From NCBI GenBank assembly GCA_013203805.1, contig JABMPH010000045.1, positions 1-34,705 of the forward strand: a stretch of DNA of 34,705 nt, written 5' to 3'. Under the pieces are notes generated by a model. It did no database searches, was not told where the DNA came from, and saw nothing but the letters and a program-made list of their open reading frames with translations. The position numbers were made by a program, and so were the translations under genes. Positions 1-7,811 of this stretch are shown in pieces (the first letter of the stretch is position 1; every line of letters begins with the position of its first letter). Source of the DNA: Bacteroidota bacterium. Lineage in GTDB: Bacteria > Bacteroidota > Bacteroidia > Bacteroidales > F082.

Positions 1-236
1 AGGCTACATTAACCAAAGTATATCCTAATCCTGCACAGAATATGGTAACAGTAAGTTCAAGTGTTTCAATGACACAATTAACTGTAACCAACTATGTAGG
101 TCAAGTGGTTTATACAAGCAAAGTAAACGCAACCAGTGTTGAGTTAAACACTAGCTCATATCAGGCAGGCGTATACCTGGTTAAGATAGACACTGACAAC
201 GGAGTAGTTACCAAGCGCGTAATTATCAGCAGATAG
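1..236 (+). CDS. C-terminus of a T9SS type A sorting-domain protein (5' truncated)
   Basis: The reading frame is open from base 3 and ends at TAG 234-236, so only about 77 C-terminal residues are visible. They begin with KVYPNPAQN, the N-terminal hallmark of the Por secretion-system type A C-terminal domain. This is followed by alternating beta strands (QLTVTNYVGQVVYTSKV), a YQAGVYLVKI strand and a final KRVIISR strand. In this family the domain directs an exported cargo protein through the type IX secretion system, where it is normally cleaved and the protein attached to the surface. The cargo domain lies outside the window, so its function cannot be stated. The ATG at 42 is internal and is not the start. 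A hairpin terminator follows 38 bases after the stop. Confidence 0.9.
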   Translation, partial: ATLTKVYPNPAQNMVTVSSSVSMTQLTVTNYVGQVVYTSKVNATSVELNTSSYQAGVYLVKIDTDNGVVTKRVIISR

Positions 237-273
237 TTATAACCGTGAGGTAGTTATATACTGACACAATTTT

Positions 274-312
274 AAAGGGAGCTTCATCTTATGATGAGGC
301 TCCTTTTTTTTG
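274..312 (+). terminator. Rho-independent terminator after the T9SS protein
   Basis: The arms GGAGCTTCATC (278-288) and GATGAGGCTCC (293-303) pair over 11 bp with one G-T wobble around a TTAT loop. They are preceded by AAA and followed by an eight-T run from 304. This is a classical intrinsic terminator. Confidence 0.9.
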
Positions 313-336
313 GATGATTACTATCCAGAATAATAC

Positions 337-344
337 TATTTTTG
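337..344 (+). promoter_or_regulatory. Candidate -7 box for the ABC-F gene
   Basis: TATTTTTG fits the Bacteroidota -7 consensus TAnnTTTG exactly. It ends 16 bases before the ATG at 361, so the mRNA leader would be only about 10 bases. The nearest TTTG (309-312) lies 24 bases upstream, slightly too far for a good -33 box. Confidence 0.45.
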
Positions 345-360
345 GCTTCATTTTGTAAAT

Positions 361-2301
361 ATGATATCGATAGTAAATATCAAGAAAGAATTTAGTGGAT
401 TGCCATTGTTTGAAGAGGTAACATTTAATGTAAACCCCAAGGACAGGATTGGTCTTGCAGGAGTTAATGGAGCTGGTAAATCTACATTGTTAAAAATAAT
501 ATCTGGTGAGATGGAACCAGACAATGGAAGAATTGTTTTTCCACCTGATGTAAGCATAGGATATTTGCCACAGGAAAAATCGATTTCATCAAAGCTTACT
601 GTGTTTGAAGAAGCTATGCAAGTTTTCAAATTTTTGGCTGATTATAAAAGCGAGATTGCTGACATTCATACAATACTTGAAAGCAGTGATACTTATAGTG
701 ATAAGAAATACTCTTCATATATTGAGAGGTTAGAATTTTTAGAGGCTTCTTTAGCCATATACTCACCCGAACAGCTAACCGGTGAAGCGGAGAGATATTT
801 GATGGGTTTAGGGTTTAAACGTAATGACTTATTCAGACCGATGTTTGAGTTTAGTCAGGGATGGCAAATGCGTGTAGAAATTGCAAAGTTGCTATTATTA
901 AAACCAACCTTATTGCTTCTTGATGAGCCTACAAATCATTTGGATATTGAGTCGATAGAATGGGTAGAAGATTTCCTTAAATCCTATCCCGGATCTGTAA
1001 TGCTAGTATCTCACGACCGTTCACTCCTGGATAATATTACCAACAGAACAGTTGAGATCAGTAATGGAAAAATGTACGATTATAAAGCTGCTTATTCTGA
1101 TTATATTGTAATGCGCGAAGAGCGTGAGTCGCATTTGAAGGCCACATATAATAATCAGCAACGGGAAATAAATGAAGTAGAACATTTCATTGAAAGGTTT
1201 AGATATAAAGCTTCAAAAGCTAAGCAGGTTCAGTCCAGAGTTAAAAAGCTGGAACGAATGGATGTAATCGAATTGGATAATGTTGATAAAAGTGCAATTC
1301 ATTTTTCATTTCCACCTGCTCCTCATAGTGGAAAAGTAACTATTGATGGTAAGAATATTTCCAAAAAATATGATGATAATTTAATCCTCGACAGAATAGA
1401 TTTTGAAATATTAAAGGGTGAAAAGATTGCATTTCTTGGTCGTAACGGCGAAGGAAAGTCAACTTTGGCCAAAATTATTACCAATGTAATTGATTATACA
1501 GGTGATTTAAAGCTGGGGCACCAAGTAGATGTTGCATATTTTGCCCAGGATCAGGGTGATATGCTTGATCCCGAATTAACTGTTTTTGAAACCGTTGATA
1601 ATGTAGCTGTAGGTGATATCCGTAAAAAAATTAACTCCATACTTGGGGCTTTTTTATTTCAGGGTGATGATGTAAACAAAAAAGTTAAGGTTCTGTCGGG
1701 AGGTGAAAAATCAAGACTTTCGCTTGCATTGTTGTTATTGCAACCCAGTAATTTGCTAATTATGGATGAGCCTACAAATCATCTCGATTTGCGCTCGAAG
1801 GATATTCTTAAAAGCGCTTTATTGCAATATGAGGGAACACTTGTAATTGTTTCTCATGATAGGGATTTCTTGCAAGGTTTAACTGACAGATTGTACGAAT
1901 TTCGCAATAGAGGAATTAAGGAATTTAGAGGAGATATTGAACTTTTTCTTAAAAAGCGTAAATTAGAGTCACTTAAAGATCTTGAAGAAAACAGGCAATC
2001 CATTAGTAAAACAAAGTCGGGTGAAAGTGATAGTAAAACTAAATGGGAAAACAAGAAGGAATTTGATAAGAAGGTAAGAAAGCTGAAGAGTGAAATCGTT
2101 ACAATTGAAAAGTCGATTAATCAGTATGAAAAATTGCTTAATTCAATTAACGAGAAATTATCCACCCCTGTAGATTACGAAGAAGAGATTAAATCGGGAG
2201 AACTCTATAAGAAACACGATAAAGTTAACTCTGATATAGCTAATGCATATAATAATTGGGACAAAAAGCAGCAGCAACTTGATGATTTTGAAAACAGCTG
2301 A
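361..2301 (+). CDS. ABC-F family ATPase (Uup/YheS/EttA-like)
   Basis: This is a 646-residue soluble protein with two ABC nucleotide-binding domains in tandem and no membrane segments. That is the layout of ABC-F proteins, which act on ribosomes in translation or antibiotic protection. Domain 1 has Walker A GVNGAGKST (about 34-42) and Walker B LLLLDEPTNHLD (about 184-195). Domain 2 has Walker A GRNGEGKST (360-368), signature LSGGEKSR (445-452) and Walker B LLIMDEPTNHLD. A charged helical linker (about 245-310) matches the P-site tRNA interaction region. The last 80 residues are Lys/Glu-rich coiled coil, as in Uup and YheS types. The first signature reads FSQGWQ where FSGGW is usual. The start is set by MISIVNIKKEF, the typical beginning of domain 1. 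The gene converges on the polyprenyl synthase gene with only 26 bases between stops. The subfamily cannot be fixed by eye. Confidence 0.93.
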   Translation: MISIVNIKKEFSGLPLFEEVTFNVNPKDRIGLAGVNGAGKSTLLKIISGEMEPDNGRIVFPPDVSIGYLPQEKSISSKLTVFEEAMQVFKFLADYKSEIADIHTILESSDTYSDKKYSSYIERLEFLEASLAIYSPEQLTGEAERYLMGLGFKRNDLFRPMFEFSQGWQMRVEIAKLLLLKPTLLLLDEPTNHLDIESIEWVEDFLKSYPGSVMLVSHDRSLLDNITNRTVEISNGKMYDYKAAYSDYIVMREERESHLKATYNNQQREINEVEHFIERFRYKASKAKQVQSRVKKLERMDVIELDNVDKSAIHFSFPPAPHSGKVTIDGKNISKKYDDNLILDRIDFEILKGEKIAFLGRNGEGKSTLAKIITNVIDYTGDLKLGHQVDVAYFAQDQGDMLDPELTVFETVDNVAVGDIRKKINSILGAFLFQGDDVNKKVKVLSGGEKSRLSLALLLLQPSNLLIMDEPTNHLDLRSKDILKSALLQYEGTLVIVSHDRDFLQGLTDRLYEFRNRGIKEFRGDIELFLKKRKLESLKDLEENRQSISKTKSGESDSKTKWENKKEFDKKVRKLKSEIVTIEKSINQYEKLLNSINEKLSTPVDYEEEIKSGELYKKHDKVNSDIANAYNNWDKKQQQLDDFENS

Positions 2302-2327
2302 TTGAATATCTGGTTTCAGAAAACCGA

Positions 2328-3302
2328 CTACTTATTTCTGTCGATCATTTTTATTGCCACATCCTTAAGATATTGCTTTTTTTCAGGTGCTAAATCAAGC
2401 ATTTCTAAACATTCCATTCCGGCAGCAAAATATTTATCAATTTCCAAATTTGCTGCAATATCAACTTTAAATTTAGTAAAAATATCTTTTGTCGATGTTA
2501 TCTTTATATCAGGATCAATATCCTTAGAATCATAAAGTGCTAACAACTCCCTCTTACTTTCATCATTGGCAATTTCCAAAGCTTTGATAAAAAGGAAGGT
2601 TTTTTTATTGCTAATAATATCGCCCCCGGTTTTTTTTCCAAATATGCCTTCATTTCCATAGGTGTCGAGTAAATCATCTTTGAGCTGAAACCCAAGTCCA
2701 ATATTTACTCCAAAATCATATAGCAAATTGGCTTCTGTTATTGACGAGCCTCCAATTAATGCACCAATCTTCAAAGCAGCTCCAAATAGGACTCCCGTTT
2801 TTAGGCGGATCATATTAATATATTGCTGAACGGTTACATTATTTGAAGTTTCATAATTAAGATCAAATTGCTGGCCTTCACATACTTCAATAGCTGTTTC
2901 GTTAAAAACACTGAGTGTGTCATGAAGAATATCTTTGTCGGCTTGTTGTGCGTATTGATATGCTAGAGCAAATAAAGTATCTCCCGAAAGAATAGCAATA
3001 TTTGAGTTCCATTTTTTAAATACCGTTTCCTTACCTCTCCTGATGGGGGCATTATCCATTATGTCGTCGTGAATAAGGGTAAAGTTGTGAAAAAGCTCAA
3101 TAGCAATGGCCTGAGGTAAAGCCTTTTTGTAATCACCGCAAAATAATTCACAACCCATTAATGTTGTAACTGGCCTAATTCGTTTACCACCAAAGCTAAG
3201 GGTATATTTTATGGGGCTGTAGAGCTCTAGTGGCTCAGTTTTATATTTAATGGTTTTTAGCTGTTCTTCAAAATATTCTATCAGCTGCTCGTAATTCTTC
3301 AT
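2328..3302 (-). CDS. Polyprenyl diphosphate synthase (trans-isoprenyl, FPP/GGPP type)
   Basis: This 324-residue protein condenses isopentenyl diphosphate onto allylic diphosphates. Both aspartate-rich motifs are intact: DDIMD at 79-83 (in FTLIHDDIMDNAPIRRG) and DDLLD at 209-213 (in GFQLKDDLLDTYG), followed by GKKTGGD. GGKRIRP near 38-44 is the diphosphate-binding signature. A bulky residue (Phe74) sits five positions before the first motif, which in this family usually limits the product to C15-C20. The chain length is therefore an inference, and longer products are not excluded. It is the last gene of the minus-strand unit, 20 bases after rmlA. The start is the ATG whose complement is 3300-3302, followed by MKNYEQLI, which suits the family N-terminus. 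Confidence 0.93.
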   Translation of the reverse strand: MKNYEQLIEYFEEQLKTIKYKTEPLELYSPIKYTLSFGGKRIRPVTTLMGCELFCGDYKKALPQAIAIELFHNFTLIHDDIMDNAPIRRGKETVFKKWNSNIAILSGDTLFALAYQYAQQADKDILHDTLSVFNETAIEVCEGQQFDLNYETSNNVTVQQYINMIRLKTGVLFGAALKIGALIGGSSITEANLLYDFGVNIGLGFQLKDDLLDTYGNEGIFGKKTGGDIISNKKTFLFIKALEIANDESKRELLALYDSKDIDPDIKITSTKDIFTKFKVDIAANLEIDKYFAAGMECLEMLDLAPEKKQYLKDVAIKMIDRNK

Positions 3303-3322
3303 AAAAACTGTAATAATTTTAC

Positions 3323-4183
3323 TTAATCAAGAAGATCGAGTAAGTACTTACCGTAACCACTTTTAACAAGTGGTTCAGCAACTTTTCTCAATTGGTTTGC
3401 ATCAATAAATCCTTTTTTGTAGGCGATTTCTTCGATACAACTTATTTTTAATCCCTGACGATCCTGAACCACCTCAACAAATTGTGAGGCTTGAGTTAAT
3501 GAAGTAAATGTACCAGTATCAAGCCATGCAGTACCTCTACTAAATACTCCCACCTTTAGTTTGCCTTCATTTAGATAATGCTTATTTACGTCAGTTATTT
3601 CGTACTCACCTCTGGGGCTTGGTTTAAGATTTTTAGCCACCTCAACAACTGAATTATCATAAAAATATAAACCGGGTACAGCGTAATGTGATTTAGGTTT
3701 CGTTGGTTTTTCCTCAATTGACAATGCATTAAAATTCTCATCAAATTCAACAACGCCATATCTTTCAGGATCATGAACATGATAGGCAAATACCATTCCT
3801 CCTACCGGGTTGCTGCACGAAGCAAGAATATTTTGCAACCCACTACCATAAAAAATATTGTCGCCTAATACCAAGGCTACTTTATCATTGCCAATAAACT
3901 TTTCGCCAATTACAAATGCCTGAGCTAGTCCGTTTGGAATTTCTTGAGCAGCATATTCTATCTTACAACCTATTTGAGATCCATCACCAAGGAGTAACTC
4001 AAAATTTGGTAAGTCGTGAGGTGTTGAAATAATCAATATTTCTCTTATTCCTGCCATCATTAAAACTGATAAAGGATAGTAAATCATCGGTTTATCATAT
4101 ATGGGCATTAGCTGTTTACTAACTGCAATTGTAAGTGGGTGTAATCTTGTACCTGATCCTCCTGCAAGTATAATTCCTTTCAT
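3323..4183 (-). CDS. rmlA: Glucose-1-phosphate thymidylyltransferase
   Basis: The enzyme makes dTDP-glucose from glucose-1-phosphate and dTTP, the first step of dTDP-rhamnose and other dTDP-sugar synthesis. The 286-residue length is normal. Motifs run in the family order: [16 protein letters not shown] and [18 protein letters not shown] at the N-terminus, [24 protein letters not shown], the sugar-binding [30 protein letters not shown], and [10 protein letters not shown]. The gene starts 3 bases after the stop of the upstream exporter gene and is probably translationally coupled to it. The usual partners rmlB, rmlC and rmlD are not beside it, so it probably supplies a pathway encoded elsewhere. 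Confidence 0.96.
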   Translation of the reverse strand: MKGIILAGGSGTRLHPLTIAVSKQLMPIYDKPMIYYPLSVLMMAGIREILIISTPHDLPNFELLLGDGSQIGCKIEYAAQEIPNGLAQAFVIGEKFIGNDKVALVLGDNIFYGSGLQNILASCSNPVGGMVFAYHVHDPERYGVVEFDENFNALSIEEKPTKPKSHYAVPGLYFYDNSVVEVAKNLKPSPRGEYEITDVNKHYLNEGKLKVGVFSRGTAWLDTGTFTSLTQASQFVEVVQDRQGLKISCIEEIAYKKGFIDANQLRKVAEPLVKSGYGKYLLDLLD

Positions 4184-4186
4184 AAC

Positions 4187-6595
4187 TCAGTGTTTTATTA
4201 TTTTTTTAGGTTTCAATTCTTTTATAATAAGTTTGTCAAGTTCAATATCCTCCTCCTCATCAAATACTTCTAGATATGGTTCCCTAAACGACTTTGTAAT
4301 TATCCGTTTATCAAGTGTAAGTAATAATGATGGAAGAACAAATAAGTTGGAAAGCAAAGCAATAACCAGTGTAAATGAAACCAAATATCCTAATGCTTCG
4401 GTACCTCCAAATGAGGAAAGCGTGAAAATGTAAAACCCGAAAAATAGAACAATTGCTGAATAAACCATACTATATCCGGTTTCGATTAAAGCAGCAAGAA
4501 CAGCAGGTCTGATTTTCCAATTATTGTGCCTTAGCTGTAAACGATATCTACTTAAAAAGTGGATTGTATTATCTACACTTATACCTAAAGCAATGCTAAA
4601 TATTAATATTGTTGATGGCTTAATTGGGATATCAAAAAACCCCATCATGCCGGCAGTAAGAATCTGAGGAATAATATTTGGAATCAATGAAATTAGGATC
4701 ATTCGAAGTGATGAAAAAATCAGAGCCATCAATAAAGTAATTATTAAGACAGCCAGCATTAAACTCATAAACAGATTTTTAACCAGGTAGTTAGTTCCCT
4801 TTAAAAATACTACACTTGTTCCGGTTAAGCTTACATCATATTTATCTGGATTAAAAATGGAATCTATTTTGGGTTCAATATCAGTTAGTATTCTATTAAT
4901 GTCATTAGTTCCAATATTAGCCATTTGTACTGATACTCTGGTGGTTTGGTAATTTGAATCAACAAAAGCATTTAATATTCCTTTCTTACTATTTCCCATA
5001 TCCGGAACATATGATAGAATAAAATTTTTCTCCTGATTATTAGGTAGGGAATACATCTTTTCGTTTCCTCTGTAAAAGGCCTGTTTAGCCGATTTTACAA
5101 CTTCCACCACCGATAGTGGTTTTGCAAATTCAGGATAGGTAGCTAAGGTATCTTGTAATTGTTCAATTTTTTTTAGAGTGGATAAATTTAGAATACCATT
5201 TTTTTTGTGAGTGTTGATGGTTATCTCTAAAGGCATAACACCTTTGAAGTTTTTCTCAAGGAAAATCATATCCTTATACAATTTCTCCTTCTTCGAAATA
5301 TCATCAACAATGTTACCAGTAGTTTTTAAAAGCGTAATTCCAAAAATGGCCGTAACAAACGCAATCGAAGTTACAATATATATAACTGTTCTTCGTGTTA
5401 ATATAATGTTGGTTACACCCGTTACTATTTTACTAATAATACCTTTGTCAAGATGCTGGAGATGCTTGGATTTAGGTACCGGAAAATAGCTAAATAGGAT
5501 GGGCAGGATAAATAATGATAGTAAGTAGGTAACAAGAATATTTACCGATGCAATAATTCCAAACTCAACTAATAACTCATTACTTGTAATAATAAATGCA
5601 GCAAATCCTGCTGCGGTGGTCGCATTAGTTAACAAGTTTGCATTTCCGATTCGGGATATCATCCTCGACAGAGCCTTAACTTTGTTGCCGTGAAGCCTGT
5701 ATTCGTTTAAATATTTGTTCAGTAAAAATATTGAGTTTTCAACACCAATAACAATAAGTAAGGGGGGAAGTATTCCTGTTAGTATTGTTATTTGATATCC
5801 AAACAGTACAATTGTGCCAAGTACCCATATTACCGCAATAATTACAACAAGCATCGCAAAAAGAACCGCCCTTCCTGATCGGAAAAGGATAAATAGTAAT
5901 ATGGATGTAATTACCAGCGATAAAAGTACAAACAGTAATAGCTCATTCTGTATTTTTTTTGATGTTACAGTTCTAATATATGGCAGTCCCGAATATTTGA
6001 TGTCAATATCATACTTAACTCCAAACTTATCAATGGTTTCCTTAATTTCATTTACAAGGCCAACCCTTGCTTTCGAATTGAGCACTTCTTTGTCAAGGGT
6101 GATCATCATCAAATTAACATCTGTTTCCTTATTGAAAAGTCGGCCATCGTAAAATGGCAGGCTATAAATGATCTGTTTTATCGAGTCAAGCTCATGCTGC
6201 GATTTTAATCTATTGGAAACTATGGGTAAGAATTGAAATTTCTTTAAACTATCGTTTCTAACTAAATTATAGAGTCGTGATACACTTACTACTTCCTGGA
6301 TACCAACTATTTCAAGTACTTCATTACTTAGGTCGTACCAGCTATTAAAGTGATCTAATGAATATAAATCAGTATCTTGAATTGCAACAAAAATTACATT
6401 TCCGTCGAGTCCAAATTGCTTTTTGAAATTTTCGTATTCAATGTTTATAGGGTCGGAGGAGGGTAACATCCGTGCCATTTCGTACGACATTTTAATATTC
6501 GATCCTAAATAACCCATAAATATGGTTAATATCCCAATTGTGATTAGAATAAATAACCTATTTCTTAAAATGAACCTAACAAGAAATTGCCACAT
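4187..6595 (-). CDS. RND/MMPL-superfamily exporter
   Basis: With the start at the ATG complementary to 6593-6595 (MWQFLVRFILRNRLF) this is an 802-residue inner-membrane protein. It shows the doubled RND plan: TM1, a large soluble loop (about 40-220), five helices, then a second TM-loop-five-helix repeat. Each half carries the TM4-type motif, GVENSIFLLNKYL in the first and GISVDNTIHFLSRYR in the second. The first half has Glu where many relatives have Asp. Family members move lipids, hopanoids or drugs using the proton gradient, and the substrate here is unknown. It heads an operon with rmlA (3-base gap) and the isoprenoid synthase, so an envelope lipid or isoprenoid-linked cargo is a reasonable guess only. 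An upstream TTG (6632-6634) would add 13 residues that do not look like the family N-terminus. Confidence 0.85.
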   Translation of the reverse strand: MWQFLVRFILRNRLFILITIGILTIFMGYLGSNIKMSYEMARMLPSSDPINIEYENFKKQFGLDGNVIFVAIQDTDLYSLDHFNSWYDLSNEVLEIVGIQEVVSVSRLYNLVRNDSLKKFQFLPIVSNRLKSQHELDSIKQIIYSLPFYDGRLFNKETDVNLMMITLDKEVLNSKARVGLVNEIKETIDKFGVKYDIDIKYSGLPYIRTVTSKKIQNELLLFVLLSLVITSILLFILFRSGRAVLFAMLVVIIAVIWVLGTIVLFGYQITILTGILPPLLIVIGVENSIFLLNKYLNEYRLHGNKVKALSRMISRIGNANLLTNATTAAGFAAFIITSNELLVEFGIIASVNILVTYLLSLFILPILFSYFPVPKSKHLQHLDKGIISKIVTGVTNIILTRRTVIYIVTSIAFVTAIFGITLLKTTGNIVDDISKKEKLYKDMIFLEKNFKGVMPLEITINTHKKNGILNLSTLKKIEQLQDTLATYPEFAKPLSVVEVVKSAKQAFYRGNEKMYSLPNNQEKNFILSYVPDMGNSKKGILNAFVDSNYQTTRVSVQMANIGTNDINRILTDIEPKIDSIFNPDKYDVSLTGTSVVFLKGTNYLVKNLFMSLMLAVLIITLLMALIFSSLRMILISLIPNIIPQILTAGMMGFFDIPIKPSTILIFSIALGISVDNTIHFLSRYRLQLRHNNWKIRPAVLAALIETGYSMVYSAIVLFFGFYIFTLSSFGGTEALGYLVSFTLVIALLSNLFVLPSLLLTLDKRIITKSFREPYLEVFDEEEDIELDKLIIKELKPKKIIKH

Positions 6596-6683
6596 GAAAT
6601 TTAAATTCTCAATATTACCACTAAAATATAACAATTAAATTAATCGCAATTTCACAAAACATTATGATGTAAAATAAGCTTTG

Positions 6684-6691
6684 TATTTTTG
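6684..6691 (+). promoter_or_regulatory. Candidate -7 box for the hydroxyacid dehydrogenase gene
   Basis: TATTTTTG matches TAnnTTTG exactly and lies 55 bases before the ATG at 6747. Its position inside the longer TTG-initiated frame (from 6681) argues that translation does not begin there. No clear -33 box was found at the expected distance. Confidence 0.4.
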
Positions 6692-6746
6692 CGTAACATT
6701 GTTATTTGCATATCTAATTTTTGCAAATGTAAGTTTTGTTTTTATT

Positions 6747-7685
6747 ATGAAAAAAGGAAAGGTACTTTTTGTTGATACTACACACAACGAACTTGTTTTA
6801 CTTCTTGAAAAACAAGGATTTCAGTGTGATTATTTTAAAGACTTTGGCAGATCGGAGTTTTTGGATATTGCTCATAATTATACTGGAATTATAATAAGGA
6901 GTAAAATCAAGTTGGATTCTGAATTTTTAACAAAGTGTACAAACCTGAAGTTTATTGGAAGAGTAGGGGCAGGCATGGAAAATATTGACTCAAATTTCGC
7001 TGCGAAACTTGGCATAACATGCTTAAATGCTCCCGAAGGAAATCGAGACGCTGTAGCCGAACAGGCAATTGCTATGTTGCTCTCTTTATTTAATAATTTG
7101 TTAATAGCAGATAGTCAGGTTCGTGATGGTAAGTGGATACGGGAAGGAAATCGAGGTGTTGAACTAGGTGGAAAAACTGTTGGGATTATAGGTTATGGAA
7201 ATACAGGGATGGCTTTTGCCAGAAAACTTAGCGGTTTTAATGTTGATGTGATTGCATACGATAAATACAAAAATAATTTTTCGGATGAGTTTGTAACCGA
7301 ATCATCAATGAAGGAGTTGTTTGAGAAATGTGATATAGTTAGCTTGCACGTGCCATTAACTGAAGAAACAAAATATCTGGTTAATAATGAATTCATTGAG
7401 AGTTTCAAAGAATCAATTTACATCGTAAATACTTCTCGAGGTAAAGTGCTTAGTACTAGTGATCTTGTAAATAATCTTAAAAATGGAAAAGTTTTGGGTG
7501 CATGTCTTGATGTGCTGGAATATGAGGGATTATCATTTGAAAATGTTGAGTTGCCAGAGGATTTTTACCAACTTGTTTCATTGAAAAATGTGATTCTTTC
7601 CCCCCATATTGCTGGTTGGACCCATGAGTCCAATTATAAAATGGCTGTAACAATTGCCAATAAGGTTAAGCTACTAAACTTATAA
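6747..7685 (+). CDS. D-2-hydroxyacid dehydrogenase (phosphoglycerate dehydrogenase-like)
   Basis: This is a 312-residue NAD-dependent D-isomer-specific dehydrogenase. The substrate half contains GRVGAGMENID (71-81) and the NAP.GNRDAVAEQAIAM segment. The NAD-binding motif is GIIGYGNTG (146-154). The catalytic residues expected for the family are visible: Arg231 in NTSRGKV, a Glu in LDVLEYE (258-260), and His287 in SPHIAGWTHES. It ends without the ACT regulatory domain of SerA, so it is the short form. Short forms can be 3-phosphoglycerate dehydrogenases or act on other 2-hydroxyacids, and the sequence does not decide. The start is the ATG at 6747 (MKKGKVLFVD). The longer TTG frame from 6681 would add 22 hydrophobic residues lacking in the family and overlaps a promoter-like box. 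It is divergent from the exporter operon. Confidence 0.88.
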   Translation: MKKGKVLFVDTTHNELVLLLEKQGFQCDYFKDFGRSEFLDIAHNYTGIIIRSKIKLDSEFLTKCTNLKFIGRVGAGMENIDSNFAAKLGITCLNAPEGNRDAVAEQAIAMLLSLFNNLLIADSQVRDGKWIREGNRGVELGGKTVGIIGYGNTGMAFARKLSGFNVDVIAYDKYKNNFSDEFVTESSMKELFEKCDIVSLHVPLTEETKYLVNNEFIESFKESIYIVNTSRGKVLSTSDLVNNLKNGKVLGACLDVLEYEGLSFENVELPEDFYQLVSLKNVILSPHIAGWTHESNYKMAVTIANKVKLLNL

Positions 7686-7811
7686 CCCTAATATCAATAT
7701 CCTGACTTCAGTGTAAGATTTATACACAGCATTAGAATTTTTTTCAATTTCTACTGTAACTATTTAATTAACTCTTCCGTCATACAATCAAAATCAATAA
7801 ATAAAACTATT

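Noticed and set aside
348-629. Minus-strand 93-residue open frame
   Set aside because: Lies opposite the N-terminal ATPase domain of the ABC-F gene, has no recognisable motif, and is an antisense shadow.
2312-2325. GGTTT/AAACC hairpin between convergent ABC-F and polyprenyl synthase genes
   Set aside because: Only five base pairs and no T-run on either strand; too weak to call a terminator.
2302-2535. Plus-strand 77-residue frame after the ABC-F gene
   Set aside because: It is antisense to the end of the polyprenyl synthase gene, whose C-terminus is well supported.
6596-6634. TTG-initiated extension of the RND exporter
   Set aside because: The ATG at 6595 gives the usual short basic segment before TM1; the extra 13 residues have no support.
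6681-6746. Longer TTG-initiated N-terminus for the hydroxyacid dehydrogenase
   Set aside because: It adds 22 hydrophobic residues not seen in the family and overlaps an exact -7 promoter box; ATG 6747 gives the expected start.
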